DNA of 64,000 nt from CAZGUH01 sp964529005 (GCA_964529005.1 CAZGUH010000013.1:13749-77748), one strand, 5' to 3'. Numbered from the stretch's first letter, positions 1 to 8,666 are shown. Notes: generated from the letters alone by a model not told the origin. Numbers and translations are program-made.

Positions 1-480
1 GGCGACGCGCTGTCGCATGCCACCGGAGAGCTGATGCGGGTAGTCGTTCACGCGCGACGATGCCTCGGGGATCCGAACCGCCCGCAGCAACTCGATCGCT
101 CGCGCCCGCGCGTCGTCGCTGCTCAGCCGAAGGTGATGCCGGAGCGATTCGGTGATCTGGCGACCGATGCGCACGACCGGGTTGAGCGACGTCATGGGGT
201 TCTGGAAGATCATCGCCATCTCCGCGCCCCACACGTTCCGACGCTCGTGCGCCGGCATCGCGTTGACGTCGCGGCCGTCGAACTCGATCCGTCCCCGGCT
301 GACCGCCGTCGCCGGGAGCAGACCCATGACCGAACGCGCGAGGACGGTCTTGCCCGATCCCGACTCACCGACGAGCGCCATCGCCTCACCTTCGGCGAGG
401 TGCAGCGTGACGTCGGTGGCAGCCCACAGCACCTTCTCCTCGACTCTGAACCCGGCGCTGAAGTCGGTCACCTGCAGCAT
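1..480 (-). CDS. Oligopeptide ABC transporter ATP-binding protein (DppD/OppD type), truncated by window edge
   Basis: Only the first 160 codons are inside the window; reading runs leftward from an ATG at 480 and leaves the window in frame. Translation shows a Walker A motif GESGSGKT near residue 38, the Q-loop MIFQNPMTSLNP typical of the peptide-importer subfamily, and the signature LSGGMRQRV just before the edge. It would power import of peptides or similar solutes through the two permeases encoded just upstream. The start lies 5 bp after the stop of the permease at 486-1427, so it is the fourth gene of the operon that starts at 4148. A companion DppF-type ATPase would be expected beyond the left edge; the second copy of this system (52479-54593) has both ATPase halves fused. 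Confidence 0.93.
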   Translation of the reverse strand, partial: MLQVTDFSAGFRVEEKVLWAATDVTLHLAEGEAMALVGESGSGKTVLARSVMGLLPATAVSRGRIEFDGRDVNAMPAHERRNVWGAEMAMIFQNPMTSLNPVVRIGRQITESLRHHLRLSSDDARARAIELLRAVRIPEASSRVNDYPHQLSGGMRQRVA

Positions 481-485
481 GGCGA

Positions 486-1427
486 TCAGCGCTCGAGGGC
501 GCCGGCGCGCCGGTCGCGGCGGTTGAGCCGCGCATCACCGATGATGTTCAACGACAGGATCGTCAGGAACAGGGCGGTCGCTGGCGCCATCACCACGTGC
601 GGGTCACGCCGCAGGTACGCCTTGCCGTCGGCGATCATCCCGCCCCAGCTCGGTTGCGGCGGCGGCACGCCGAGACCGAGGAAGCTCAGGGATCCTTCGG
701 CGATGATCAGCGACGCGACGACCACGACGGAATATGCGAGCACGGGGCGGATCACGCTCGGGAGCACCTCGCGCACGACGACCCTGAGGCCGCTCGCGCC
801 GGTCGCCCGGGCTGCCAGAACGTAGTCACGGGTCTTGATCGTCAGCGTGGTGGCGCGAGCGATCCGGGCGAAGCTGGGAACGCTCGACAACCCGAGCACG
901 AGGACGAGCGCCCGCAGACTCGGTTGCAGGACCGCCACGAGCGCCAGCAGCAGCACGAGCGTGGGGAATGCAAGTTGGGCGTCGACGGCGACCAGGATCA
1001 CCCGATCGAGCCAACCTCGCCGGTAGCCCGCCGCCACTCCCAACGCCGTTCCGACGACGATTCCCACGAGGACGGCGCCGAGGCCGACGACGATCGACGC
1101 GCGTGCGCCGTAGAGCAGGCGCGCGAGCACACCTCTGCCGAGGTGATCCGTGCCGAGCAGGCCGTCGATCCCGTTGCTCCACGACGGTCCTTCGAGCGGC
1201 GCTTCGCCGATCGACGAGTACGACCCGACGCCCAGCAGCGGCGCGAAGATCGCCAGCAAAACGATGCAGGCCAGCCACGCGAAAGCGACGCGGACGAGCC
1301 ACCGCCCTTTCCGCCGACGACGGCCTACGGCGCTGGAGACCGTGGCGTCGGCTTGCCCACCTGTTTCCGGACCGAGATCGGCGATCGTCCCTTCTGCCTC
1401 GATCGTGAGCCCCATTGATGCTTCCAT
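486..1427 (-). CDS. Oligopeptide ABC transporter permease (DppC type)
   Basis: A 313-residue inner-membrane permease of the peptide/nickel family. An N-terminal cytoplasmic segment of about 40 residues is followed by a hydrophobic helix (VAFAWLACIVLLAIFAPLLG), then the conserved LGTDHLGRGVLARLLYGAR segment of the DppC family and further membrane helices. The EAA loop near RATGASGLRVVVREVLPS contacts the ATPase. The end SLSFLGLGVPPPQPSWGGMI is diagnostic of this subfamily. It lies 13 bp downstream of the DppB-type partner. An internal ATG at 1415 is an alternative start. Substrate cannot be told from sequence. Confidence 0.95.
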   Translation of the reverse strand: MEASMGLTIEAEGTIADLGPETGGQADATVSSAVGRRRRKGRWLVRVAFAWLACIVLLAIFAPLLGVGSYSSIGEAPLEGPSWSNGIDGLLGTDHLGRGVLARLLYGARASIVVGLGAVLVGIVVGTALGVAAGYRRGWLDRVILVAVDAQLAFPTLVLLLALVAVLQPSLRALVLVLGLSSVPSFARIARATTLTIKTRDYVLAARATGASGLRVVVREVLPSVIRPVLAYSVVVVASLIIAEGSLSFLGLGVPPPQPSWGGMIADGKAYLRRDPHVVMAPATALFLTILSLNIIGDARLNRRDRRAGALER

Positions 1428-1440
1428 CGTCCGTCAGGTC

Positions 1441-2409
1441 CTAATTCGTTCGCGTCCGCGGATCGAGCCACGCGTACGCCGCGTCCACCACGACGTTGAC
1501 CGCGACGTACGCCACGCCGATCAACAGCACCGCGCCCTGGACGACCACGTAGTCGCGAGCAAAGATCGCCTTGACCAGGTAAGCGCCGATGCCCGGCAGG
1601 CTGAAGAGCGTTTCGATGATGATCGAACCGCCGATGAGGTGCCCGGTGGCGACACCGGCAACGGTCACCAAGGACAGCGCCGACGGCCGAAGCGCGTGGC
1701 GGAAGAGCAGGTACCGCGGCGGAAGGCCTTTGGAACGGGCGACGAGCATGAAATCCTCACGCAACGTCGAGGAGAGGTCGAAGCGCAGCACACGCGTGAA
1801 GGTGGGCACTTGATATGCAGCGAGCGCAGCCACCGGCAACGCCACGTGGCGCAAGTTCTGGAAGGGATCCTCGGTCATCGGCACCCACCCCGTCACCGGA
1901 AAGATGTCGAACCGGATCGACAGCAGGTAGACGAGGAGCAGAGCCGTCAGGAACACGGGCGACGACAACGCCATCGAACACAGGAGCGAGACGAGCCGAT
2001 CGACGGCACGCCCCTCGCGGTACGCGCAGTAGATCGCCAACGGGATCGAGATGGCGAGCGACGTCACCATCGCCAGAACCGCGAGTTCGAGGGTGATCGG
2101 GAGCCGGTCGCGGATCGCTTCGACCACCGGCTGGCGGCTCTGATACGACTCGCCGAGATCGCCACGGATGGCGTTGCCCACCCAGTCGATGTAGCGCTCG
2201 ACGACGGCCTTGTCGAGCCCGAGGTTGGCGCGGATCGCCTGGACGTCGGCCTCGCTGGCGCTCTCTCCGGCGATGCTGCGGCCGACGTCTCCTGGCGTCA
2301 GTTCGATGAGCAGGCTCGCGGCGATCGTGACGACGAAGAGCACGACGAGCAGGTGCGCCGCACGAGCGGCCGGCGCGCGCCATGCCCCACGTCGCCTGGA
2401 GCTCGTCAC
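1441..2409 (-). CDS. Oligopeptide ABC transporter permease (DppB type)
   Basis: A 322-residue membrane permease. The open frame extends further upstream, but homology to DppB begins at a GTG at 2409 (VTSSRRRGAWRAP), which has GGAG 7 nt upstream, so I place the start there. Family marks are the first helix followed by LTPGDVGR, a long periplasmic loop with LGLDKAVVERYIDWVGN, and an EAA loop ARSKGLPPRYLLFRHALRPS near residue 210. It pairs with the DppC-type permease 13 bp downstream and follows the binding-protein gene by 32 bp. The extra upstream reading frame is a shadow of the binding-protein gene. Confidence 0.92.
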   Translation of the reverse strand: MTSSRRRGAWRAPAARAAHLLVVLFVVTIAASLLIELTPGDVGRSIAGESASEADVQAIRANLGLDKAVVERYIDWVGNAIRGDLGESYQSRQPVVEAIRDRLPITLELAVLAMVTSLAISIPLAIYCAYREGRAVDRLVSLLCSMALSSPVFLTALLLVYLLSIRFDIFPVTGWVPMTEDPFQNLRHVALPVAALAAYQVPTFTRVLRFDLSSTLREDFMLVARSKGLPPRYLLFRHALRPSALSLVTVAGVATGHLIGGSIIIETLFSLPGIGAYLVKAIFARDYVVVQGAVLLIGVAYVAVNVVVDAAYAWLDPRTRTN

Positions 2410-2441
2410 ATCAGAACTCCCGCGGGTGAACGACGTGCGCC

Positions 2442-4148
2442 TCACTCCTTCCAGGCCCGGTCCCACATCGGCGCCCACTTGTCGGTGAACACCACGTGGA
2501 CGCCGGGTGTGAGGAGGTGGTATCCGACGCGAGGGGCGAGGATGTGCCAGATGTGGTCGTCGTAGAAGATCTCCATCGCTCGATCGATGTAGTCGACCCT
2601 GGTGGCGAAGTCCGGCGCCGCACGGCTGTCGGCCCATGCCTGGTCGAACGCCTCGTTGCAATATCCCGCGTAGCCCTTCTCGTCACAACTGAACCTCGAC
2701 GGCAGCTCGGGGTCAGGGTCCTCACCCACGGCCATCGAGTGGATGAAGGCCTGGAACGCACCGGTCGAACGACGCTCGAGCCCAGCGTTCGGATCCAGCG
2801 AATTGATCGACACCTCGACCCCGTACTCGGCGAGGTTCGCCTGGATGAACTGGGCGACGGCCGGGAAGTAGAGCACGGTGTACGCGTCGAGCGTGAAGCT
2901 CAGTGGCGCCCCGTGCTTGCTCTCGTACTCGTCGAGGAGCTCCTGTGCCCGATCCCGGTCGTACGACACCTGCGTCGCGTCGCCTCGGAAGATCGAATCC
3001 TCTCCGAACACGCCGCTCGGCACTACGTCGTTGAGGAACACCACTTCGTTGAGCTTCTTGGCGTCGATCGCATAGGCGAGCGCTTCGCGTGCGAGCGGAT
3101 CGTCGAACGGCGGCTTGGTGACGCTCAGCAGGAGCCCGACACCGCCCGCTTTCGGTTGGCGGAGCAGCTCACCGCAATCCTCGGGCGCCAGTTCGGCCGT
3201 CTGCGCGACGGCCGTGTACATGAAGTCGCCTCCGCCCGAGCACAGGGTGTCCGATCGCTGGGATTCGTCGCCCACAGGCTTGAGGACGATCTCGTCCAAG
3301 TACGGCAGCGGAGCGTTCCAGTAGTTCGGGTTCCGTTCCAGGACCATCTCGCTGCCCCGCGTCCATGACTTCAACACGAACGGTCCGGCGCCGACGGGAT
3401 TGCTGCCGAAGTCGTCGCCGAGTCGTTCGATCGCGGTCGGCGAACCGATCAACGACAGGAAGACGAGGGCGGACGGAAGGCTCGGAGTCGGCTCCTCCGT
3501 CGTGATCCGCAGCGTGAGACGGTCGACGACCTCGATCTTGGACAGAAGTTGCGCGGTCGTCGCGTTGACATACGCGTTCGCCGGGTCCTGGAAACGCAAG
3601 AAGTTGTACTCGACCGCCGCCGCGTCGTACGGCGTTCCGTCGCTGAACATCACGCCGTCGCGGATCTTCAACGTCCACGTGATCGCGTCGTCAGACGTGA
3701 GCGACTCTGCGATCTGCGGGACGACGTTGCCCTGTTCGTCGAAGTAGAAGAGATAGTCGAAGATGGCGAGTCCATATGGTCCGTCGTCGGTCGGCGCGTT
3801 ACGCATTTGCAACGGATCGAGCGTGTCGACCTCGTTGAATTTGAGGTAGGTCAACGTGCCACCGCGCTTGGCATCGCTCGCCGGAGCGAACGACTCCCCG
3901 GTGATCGAGTACCCGCCTTGCGTGCCGGACTGTTGGGACGAGGAGGGTGCCTCGCCCTCGGTCGAGGCCGTCGACGTTTGCGTGGTCGCCGGGGCGCTGG
4001 TCGCCACCGGCTGCTCCGGCGACGAGATGCTCGATCCACTCGAGTCATCTCCTCCGCAGCTGGCGACCAGCATCAGCGCCGCCAGTGCGAGAGCCGGACG
4101 GGTTCGGCGACGGAGCGCGCGCATGGTCACCGGTGCATCCCCAAGCAT
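2442..4148 (-). CDS. Oligopeptide-type ABC transporter substrate-binding lipoprotein (SBP family 5)
   Basis: A 568-residue secreted lipoprotein and the first gene of the importer operon. A basic N-terminus and hydrophobic stretch end in the lipobox VASC (Cys31), followed by a Gly/Ser/Thr-rich linker to about residue 80. The mature domain has family-5 landmarks: TLDPLQMRNAPT, SDDAITWTLKIRDGVMFSDGTPYDA and VGAGPFVLKSW. ATG at 4148 is chosen because GAGGGGG lies 5 nt upstream. The promoter (TTGACA at 4224-4229, 17-bp spacer, CATACT at 4201-4206) carries an island operator over its -10 and start. A paralogous system lies at 51404-58218. Confidence 0.94.
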   Translation of the reverse strand: MLGDAPVTMRALRRRTRPALALAALMLVASCGGDDSSGSSISSPEQPVATSAPATTQTSTASTEGEAPSSSQQSGTQGGYSITGESFAPASDAKRGGTLTYLKFNEVDTLDPLQMRNAPTDDGPYGLAIFDYLFYFDEQGNVVPQIAESLTSDDAITWTLKIRDGVMFSDGTPYDAAAVEYNFLRFQDPANAYVNATTAQLLSKIEVVDRLTLRITTEEPTPSLPSALVFLSLIGSPTAIERLGDDFGSNPVGAGPFVLKSWTRGSEMVLERNPNYWNAPLPYLDEIVLKPVGDESQRSDTLCSGGGDFMYTAVAQTAELAPEDCGELLRQPKAGGVGLLLSVTKPPFDDPLAREALAYAIDAKKLNEVVFLNDVVPSGVFGEDSIFRGDATQVSYDRDRAQELLDEYESKHGAPLSFTLDAYTVLYFPAVAQFIQANLAEYGVEVSINSLDPNAGLERRSTGAFQAFIHSMAVGEDPDPELPSRFSCDEKGYAGYCNEAFDQAWADSRAAPDFATRVDYIDRAMEIFYDDHIWHILAPRVGYHLLTPGVHVVFTDKWAPMWDRAWKE

Positions 4149-4182
4149 CAATCCCCCTCGAGTACAGACGACGAGACCCGAA

Positions 4183-4229
4183 AATCAAACGCTGTTCGTT
4201 AGTATGGGTGAGAGCCGAGGTGATGTCAA
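4183..4229 (-). promoter_or_regulatory. Promoter with island operator, upstream of peptide importer operon
   Basis: Reading the minus strand, TTGACA (4224-4229) and CATACT (4201-4206) are separated by 17 bp. The operator at 4183-4202 (AAC-GCT-GTT core at 4188-4196) covers the -10 and start site. The -35 overlaps the stop codon of the upstream crotonase gene. Confidence 0.7.
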
Positions 4230-5026
4230 GACGTCTCACGGAGACGCGGGTCGGGCTTGGACTCTTTGCGCGCCGCCATGATCTCTGCTCGCATCGATCT
4301 GATGTCTCCCGCGTCGGGCTCTGATTCACCACTCTCATCCGTGACGCGGAGTGCGGCCTTGAGATAAGCGGACATGCGCCGATCGGCCGTCACCATCTCA
4401 TCGATCGTGCTCGCCGTGGCGTCGTGCAGGGACGCGCCGTCCACGAGCATGTCGACGATTCCCAGCGCGAACGCGCGCCGCCCGTCGAGCACCCGCCCGA
4501 AGAGCAGCATCGATCGCGCGACGCTGCTGCCGCACACGCGAACCACATCGGAAACCCGTTCGACGGGATACGCCACGCCGAGCCGAGCGGCCGGGATCGC
4601 GAACCGCGCATGCTGGGTCGAGATCCGCACGTCGCACGCGAGGGCGAGAGCGCAGCCGAACCCGTACGCCGGTCCGCCGACCGCCGCGACAATCGGGACG
4701 TCGATCGCGCCGATGGCGTCGAACACCTCGTCGGCTGCCGTCGCGGCCGCAGGACTGGCGGCACGCGCCGCGTCCGCCTTCGCGGCGACCTGGTCGGACC
4801 CGGAGCAGAACATCGCCGGGTCGCGGCTCGCGACGACGACGGCTCGTCGAGCTGGATCCCGCGCGGCAGTCCGCAGCGCTGTGCTCAACGCGACCAGGTC
4901 GACCGCGCGCAGCGCGTTGCGCCGTTGCGGACGGTTCAGCTCGATCCAGGCGACGCCACGCTCCCAGCGAAGCGCAACGGTCTCACCTTCTCGATCGCTG
5001 GTCGGCACGGCGCGAGACCGGCTCAT
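4226..5026 (-). CDS. Crotonase-fold protein (enoyl-CoA hydratase/isomerase family) lacking both usual glutamates
   Basis: A 266-residue crotonase superfamily protein. The first oxyanion-hole segment is visible as AMFCSGSD and the second as GGPAYGFGCALALACDVRI. In classical hydratases the two catalytic glutamates sit in GGGCELA and in F-x-x-P-E-x-x-x-G; here the corresponding positions read GFGCALA and FAIPAARLG, so both are alanine. It may therefore catalyse another CoA-ester reaction (isomerisation, C-C cleavage or hydrolysis) rather than hydration. The ATG overlaps the stop of the CoA transferase gene by ATGA, indicating translational coupling. Confidence 0.9.
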   Translation of the reverse strand: MSRSRAVPTSDREGETVALRWERGVAWIELNRPQRRNALRAVDLVALSTALRTAARDPARRAVVVASRDPAMFCSGSDQVAAKADAARAASPAAATAADEVFDAIGAIDVPIVAAVGGPAYGFGCALALACDVRISTQHARFAIPAARLGVAYPVERVSDVVRVCGSSVARSMLLFGRVLDGRRAFALGIVDMLVDGASLHDATASTIDEMVTADRRMSAYLKAALRVTDESGESEPDAGDIRSMRAEIMAARKESKPDPRLRETS

Positions 5027-6189
5027 CCGACCCCGACCACTCCTGCGTCCACCAGCTCGTGGATCGTGGCCTCGGAGATGCCCAACTCGCGCAGCACGTC
5101 GACCGAGTCCGCGCCCGGCATCGGCGCCGGCCGCTGGACTCGATGCTCAGATGCGCTGAGGCTGACGGGGCTTCGTAGGAACGCGATTCCCTCTGGGGCC
5201 CCTTCGCACTCGAGCGTCAGTCCGAGTTGCACCGCCTGAGGATGCTCGAACACCTCGGCGACGGTGTGCACAGGGCCTGCCGCGACACCGAGTTCGGCGA
5301 AGACCTCGGTCCACTCACGCGTGGTCCGCGAGGCGAGAACGCGGCAGACGAACGCGTCGAGCGACGAACGCAATTCCGTGTTCGAGGCGTCGATCCCGCC
5401 TCGAAGCCCGTCGGGCACGTCGAGGGCGTCGGCGAACCTCTGCCACGCGTCGCCGTACGAGGCGACGATGTTGACGTATCCGTCGGACGTGCGGTAGCAG
5501 CCGACGGGATAGCTCACGGGATGGCCGTTGCCCACCTGCACGGGCGCCTTGCCATCCGTCAGCCATTGCGACGCCTGGAGATCGAGCAGCCCGATGGATG
5601 CCTCCAACAGCGACGTGGTGACCCATTGGCCTTCGCCCGTCCGTTCACGCGCGTACAGGGCTGTCACGATGCCCATGCAAAGGTAGAGCCCCGATGCCGT
5701 GTCGGTGATGGCCACGCCCGACCGCATCGGGCCCGACTCGCTCGTTCCGGTCACCGACATCAGGCCGCCGAAACCTTGCATCACGGCGTCGAAGCACGGC
5801 CTGCCGGCAAGCGGCCCCGTCTGGCCGTAGCCGGAGATCGAGCCGTAGACGATCCGCGGGTTCACCCGGCGGACGTCCTCGTAGCCGATCCCGAGCTTGG
5901 ACGCCGAGGTCGGGCGCATGTTCTCGACGATGACGTCTGCGCCGGCCGCGAGTTGGAGGAAGATATCGCGCCCGCGTGGCGACTTCAGATCGAGCCCGAC
6001 GCTGCGCTTGTTCCGATGCAGGTTCTGCTTGTCAGCACTGGTGCGCGGCCGCTCCATCGGGTTCGGCGTGACCGGGTCGACCCGGATGACGTCGGCGCCC
6101 CAGTCCGCGAGCTGGCGAACGCACGTCGGACCGGCACGTGCCCTCGTCAGATCGAGCACGCGAACCGCGCTCAGCGGAGCGTCCCCCAT
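5023..6189 (-). CDS. CaiB/BaiF family (family III) acyl-CoA transferase
   Basis: A 388-residue CoA transferase, expected to move CoA between carboxylic acids through an aspartyl-CoA thioester. The N-terminal Rossmann-like part starts PLSAVRVLDLTRARAGPTCV, followed by NMRPTSASKLGIGYEDV. The catalytic Asp lies in YGSISGYGQTGPLAGRPCFD near residue 165. The C-terminal VHTVAEVFEHPQA segment is typical. It heads a two-gene unit with the crotonase at 4226-5026. The ATG at 6189 has a GGAAGGGGAGG ribosome site. It is one of three CaiB paralogs here (13625-14845, 38120-39286); substrate unknown. Confidence 0.94.
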   Translation of the reverse strand: MGDAPLSAVRVLDLTRARAGPTCVRQLADWGADVIRVDPVTPNPMERPRTSADKQNLHRNKRSVGLDLKSPRGRDIFLQLAAGADVIVENMRPTSASKLGIGYEDVRRVNPRIVYGSISGYGQTGPLAGRPCFDAVMQGFGGLMSVTGTSESGPMRSGVAITDTASGLYLCMGIVTALYARERTGEGQWVTTSLLEASIGLLDLQASQWLTDGKAPVQVGNGHPVSYPVGCYRTSDGYVNIVASYGDAWQRFADALDVPDGLRGGIDASNTELRSSLDAFVCRVLASRTTREWTEVFAELGVAAGPVHTVAEVFEHPQAVQLGLTLECEGAPEGIAFLRSPVSLSASEHRVQRPAPMPGADSVDVLRELGISEATIHELVDAGVVGVG

Positions 6190-6228
6190 ACGTGGCCTCC
6201 CCTTCCCACCCCCACGGCCGCCGGAAAT

Positions 6229-6268
6229 CTATCGGTGTTAGAATAACGGGGTCGTTCACCCGCGTCAA
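6229..6268 (-). promoter_or_regulatory. Promoter with island operator, upstream of CoA transferase
   Basis: Minus-strand TTGACG (6263-6268), 17-bp spacer and TATTCT (6240-6245), with the operator core AAC-ACC-GAT (6231-6239) immediately downstream. A second possible -10, TAGATT, lies at 6226-6231. Confidence 0.65.
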
Positions 6269-6284
6269 GCGTCGATGCGGCCGT

Positions 6285-7172
6285 TCACAGCGACAGCAAC
6301 GCCGGGGCCAGCTCTTCCCATTCGGCGCACGGGATCTCGCGATCGCCGCGCAGCACCTGCACCGCGACGTGGTCCGCCCCGGCGTCGAGATGATGTCGGA
6401 CCCGGGCTACGGATTCGTCGACGCCACCCCACGCGACGAGGCCGTCGACGAGGCGGTCGGACGCCGACTTCGGATCGGCCCAGTCTTCGTCCGAGAACCC
6501 GAGCCGCCGGAGGTTGGCGAGATACCCGGGAGCGCGCAGGTAGAAACTCAGCGCCGCGCGCCCGATCTCGCGAGCGGTCGACGGGTCGCGCTCCAGCACA
6601 ACCATCTGCTCCGGCGCCAGCAGCGGGCCGGCGCCCAGGCGCTCCCGCGCGGCGCGGGTGTGCTCGGGTGTCGTCAAGTATGGATGCGCGCCGCCGGCAT
6701 GCGTCGCCGCGAGGTCGAGCATCCGCGGCCCCAGGGCCCCGAGCACACGCTCAGGCGGTCGGGCTGGCCCGATCGCATGGAACGGCGCCCGGTCCATCGC
6801 CTCCAAGTACTCCTTCATGTACGCGAAGGGCTTCGTGTACTCGTGGCCGCGTACCTTCTGGACGAGCACTGGACTGCTGACACCCAGGCCGAGGAGGAAG
6901 CGATCGGGATAGGCCTCGGCGAGCGTCCTTTGCGCCGCCCCCATCGCCATCGCGTCACGCGCATAGACGTTGGCGATGCCGATCGCCACCGTGAGCGTCG
7001 ACGTGGCCGACAGCATCATCGCCGCCATCACGAACGGATCGCGGCCGGTGGTCTCGTTCAACCACAGGGTGCGATAGCCGAGCTGCTCCAGTTCTCGGGC
7101 AGCCGCAATCGCGTCAGCTGACGGATGCGCTTCGAAGGCGTTCGACCAGACTCCGACTCGTCCCAATTCCAC
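6285..7172 (-). CDS. Luciferase-like F420-dependent oxidoreductase
   Basis: A 295-residue TIM-barrel flavin/F420 enzyme of the luciferase-like superfamily. Segments LGYRTLWLNETTGRDPFVMAA, TVAIGIANVYARDAMAMG, LGLGVSSP and the C-terminal DHVAVQVLRGD match the actinobacterial F420 branch. The frame is open to a GTG at 7202, but the -10 TAGAGT at 7180-7185 lies exactly 7 nt before a GTG at 7172, which aligns with the family N-terminus ELGRVGVW; I take 7172 as a leaderless start. It probably oxidises or oxygenates an alcohol, aldehyde or CoA intermediate; the reaction is not resolvable from sequence. Confidence 0.88.
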   Translation of the reverse strand: MELGRVGVWSNAFEAHPSADAIAAARELEQLGYRTLWLNETTGRDPFVMAAMMLSATSTLTVAIGIANVYARDAMAMGAAQRTLAEAYPDRFLLGLGVSSPVLVQKVRGHEYTKPFAYMKEYLEAMDRAPFHAIGPARPPERVLGALGPRMLDLAATHAGGAHPYLTTPEHTRAARERLGAGPLLAPEQMVVLERDPSTAREIGRAALSFYLRAPGYLANLRRLGFSDEDWADPKSASDRLVDGLVAWGGVDESVARVRHHLDAGADHVAVQVLRGDREIPCAEWEELAPALLSL

Positions 7173-7179
7173 GACGCCA

Positions 7180-7212
7180 ACTCTACCGGCCCCACCGATC
7201 ACTGTTCGATTA
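7180..7212 (-). promoter_or_regulatory. Leaderless promoter with upstream island operator
   Basis: The -10 TAGAGT occupies 7180-7185 on the minus strand, 7 nt before the GTG at 7172. The operator (AAC-AGT-GAT core, 7198-7206; full site 7197-7212) sits in the -35 region and overlaps the stop codon of the preceding crotonase gene. Confidence 0.65.
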
Positions 7213-7956
7213 CGTGGCCGACCGACGCCCGACGACCTCCGTCACCCGCGCGTGCACACCGGGGGTCAGGCTCTCGACGACCGTCGCGACCCCGCTTCTG
7301 TGACGTTCACGCATCACCCCCACGACGAGCCGGCGCGCGGTGGGTTCGAGCTTTCGGTTGTCGGCGAGCATCGATGCGATCAAGGATTCGGCATCCGCCG
7401 ATCGGCACGCCCGATGCGTGAGAAGACCCCATCGGTGAGCGACGTCCTGGGCGATCCATCGACCGCTGAACAGCTCGAGCGCGTGTGCGGCCGAGGTCAC
7501 GTCGAGCAACCGATGGACACCGAGCGCCAACCCGAACTGACTCCCGGGCAGGCGGAAACGCGCCCTCTCCGTGCCGACTCGGACGTCGCACGCCGCAACC
7601 AGGTCCGCGCCGGCGCCGACCGCTGGACCGTCGACGAGCGCGTACGAGATCAGCGGCGCTGAGGTCACGTCGTCGAGAAGCCGTTGGATCTCGACGAAGC
7701 GTGTCCCGAGCGACGCGTCGTCGTGGCGCTCGAGGTCGCGAAGATCGAAGCCGGAGCTGAACGCGCTGGCGCTCGAACGAAACACGACGGCGATGAGCCC
7801 CTCGTCGGCGGCAGCGGCGACGGCACGACGGAGATCAGTGACCATCTGCGGTGACATCGCGTTGGCCGTCGACGCACACGCGAGGGTGATCGTCATCACT
7901 CCGTCGGCGCGGGCGATCGCGATTCGCTCGGCCCCGGTCACGACGGCGCGCACCAC
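7210..7956 (-). CDS. Enoyl-CoA hydratase/isomerase family protein
   Basis: A 248-residue crotonase-fold protein. Oxyanion-hole elements are SAFSSGFDLRDL and GPAVGAGADLVAACDVRVG. The first catalytic Glu position holds Asp (GADLV) and the second reads FRLPGSQFG, with Gly instead of Glu, so a standard syn-hydration is uncertain and an isomerase-type role is possible. Its 5' end overlaps the 3' end of the cupin gene (7938-8510) by 19 bp, so the two are probably co-transcribed. The promoter of the next gene sits at its stop codon. Confidence 0.88.
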   Translation of the reverse strand: MVRAVVTGAERIAIARADGVMTITLACASTANAMSPQMVTDLRRAVAAAADEGLIAVVFRSSASAFSSGFDLRDLERHDDASLGTRFVEIQRLLDDVTSAPLISYALVDGPAVGAGADLVAACDVRVGTERARFRLPGSQFGLALGVHRLLDVTSAAHALELFSGRWIAQDVAHRWGLLTHRACRSADAESLIASMLADNRKLEPTARRLVVGVMRERHRSGVATVVESLTPGVHARVTEVVGRRSAT

Positions 7957-8510
7957 GGCGAGACGAAATCCCGTCGCTCACCGGTCGCCGGGTCGTAGGA
8001 GTGCCGGACCGCGGTCCCGATGTCGGTCCCATAGACGTGGATCGCGACGACGTCGACGTCGCCGGCGCACGAGACGGCGTGCACGTCGGCATCGGAGGTG
8101 CAACAGACCACGACGTCCCCAGGTCGCAGATCGCGCTCTTCGACCATCGCCGGCGGGCCGCCGGCGCCGACGCGGTAGCGGCGCTCGTGCTCGACGCCCG
8201 ACACCACGCCGACGACTCCCCACGCGCCGTGGTCGTGGATCGGCGTCGACTGGCCGACGCCCCACACCGCGACGGCGATGCTGAACGAGCGATCCGCTGC
8301 GACGTGCAGCGGGTACATGGCATACCGATCCTCCTGGGGCTGGCGGAACGCAACGGGAACGTCGGGCGCCCCGCCGTTCATCAGCGCCCGCAGACGCTCG
8401 GCGACGGCGGACACCGTGCCGACCTCGTCGCGATGCTCCGCGACGAGCTGCTCGACCTCCGCGATGAACGGGCCCCACCCGGGCGCCTTCTGATCTGCTC
8501 GTGCTCCCAT
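7938..8510 (-). CDS. Cupin, cysteine/thiol dioxygenase-like
   Basis: A 190-residue cupin resembling the cysteine dioxygenase family, non-heme iron enzymes oxidising small thiols to sulfinates. The metal-binding HDHGAWGVVGVVSG segment supplies two histidines near residue 95, and a later DVHAVSCAGD supplies the third. ATG at 8510 is preferred over upstream starts because it has a GAGGGGAGCG ribosome site and the conserved N-terminal helix follows. A role in a sulfur-containing substrate route is possible but inferred. A palindrome-related element at 8578-8604 lies about 70 bp upstream. Confidence 0.78.
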   Translation of the reverse strand: MGARADQKAPGWGPFIAEVEQLVAEHRDEVGTVSAVAERLRALMNGGAPDVPVAFRQPQEDRYAMYPLHVAADRSFSIAVAVWGVGQSTPIHDHGAWGVVGVVSGVEHERRYRVGAGGPPAMVEERDLRPGDVVVCCTSDADVHAVSCAGDVDVVAIHVYGTDIGTAVRHSYDPATGERRDFVSPWCAPS

Positions 8511-8577
8511 GCCACCCACGCTCCCCTCGACGATCGTCAGCCGGCGAGATCGGCAGTGTTCGGCCGGTCGCCGTCGC

Positions 8578-8604
8578 ATGTCAACCCTGATCACATAGTG
8601 ACGG
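8578..8604 (-). promoter_or_regulatory. Second-type operator (TGATCACAT element) with TTGACA
   Basis: The plus strand reads ATGTCAACCCTGATCACAT then AGTGACGG. The first 19 bases match positions 37622-37640 with a single mismatch. On the minus strand it contains TTGACA (8579-8584), with AACACT 18 bp on (8555-8560) as a plausible -10 for the cupin gene. The palindrome is degenerate here and perfect at 37630-37650. Confidence 0.55.
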
Positions 8605-8638
8605 TGAGCGCAGCGTCGGGCGTCGGACCACGATCCCT

Positions 8639-8660
8639 CCAATCACTGTTCGATTAGAAT
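8639..8660 (+). promoter_or_regulatory. Leaderless promoter with island operator (epoxide hydrolase)
   Basis: Operator CCAATCACTGTTCGATTA (8639-8656) runs into the -10 TAGAAT (8655-8660), which lies 6 nt before the ATG at 8667. The operator fills the -35/-10 spacer, and no leader or ribosome-binding site is possible. Confidence 0.75.
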
Positions 8661-8666
8661 CGGCTC

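Noticed and set aside
1150..2565. Long plus-strand open frame of 471 codons opposite the permease genes
   Set aside because: It is rich in Arg, Gln, His and Asp, lacks any domain, and lies antisense to well-supported permeases; high-GC shadow.
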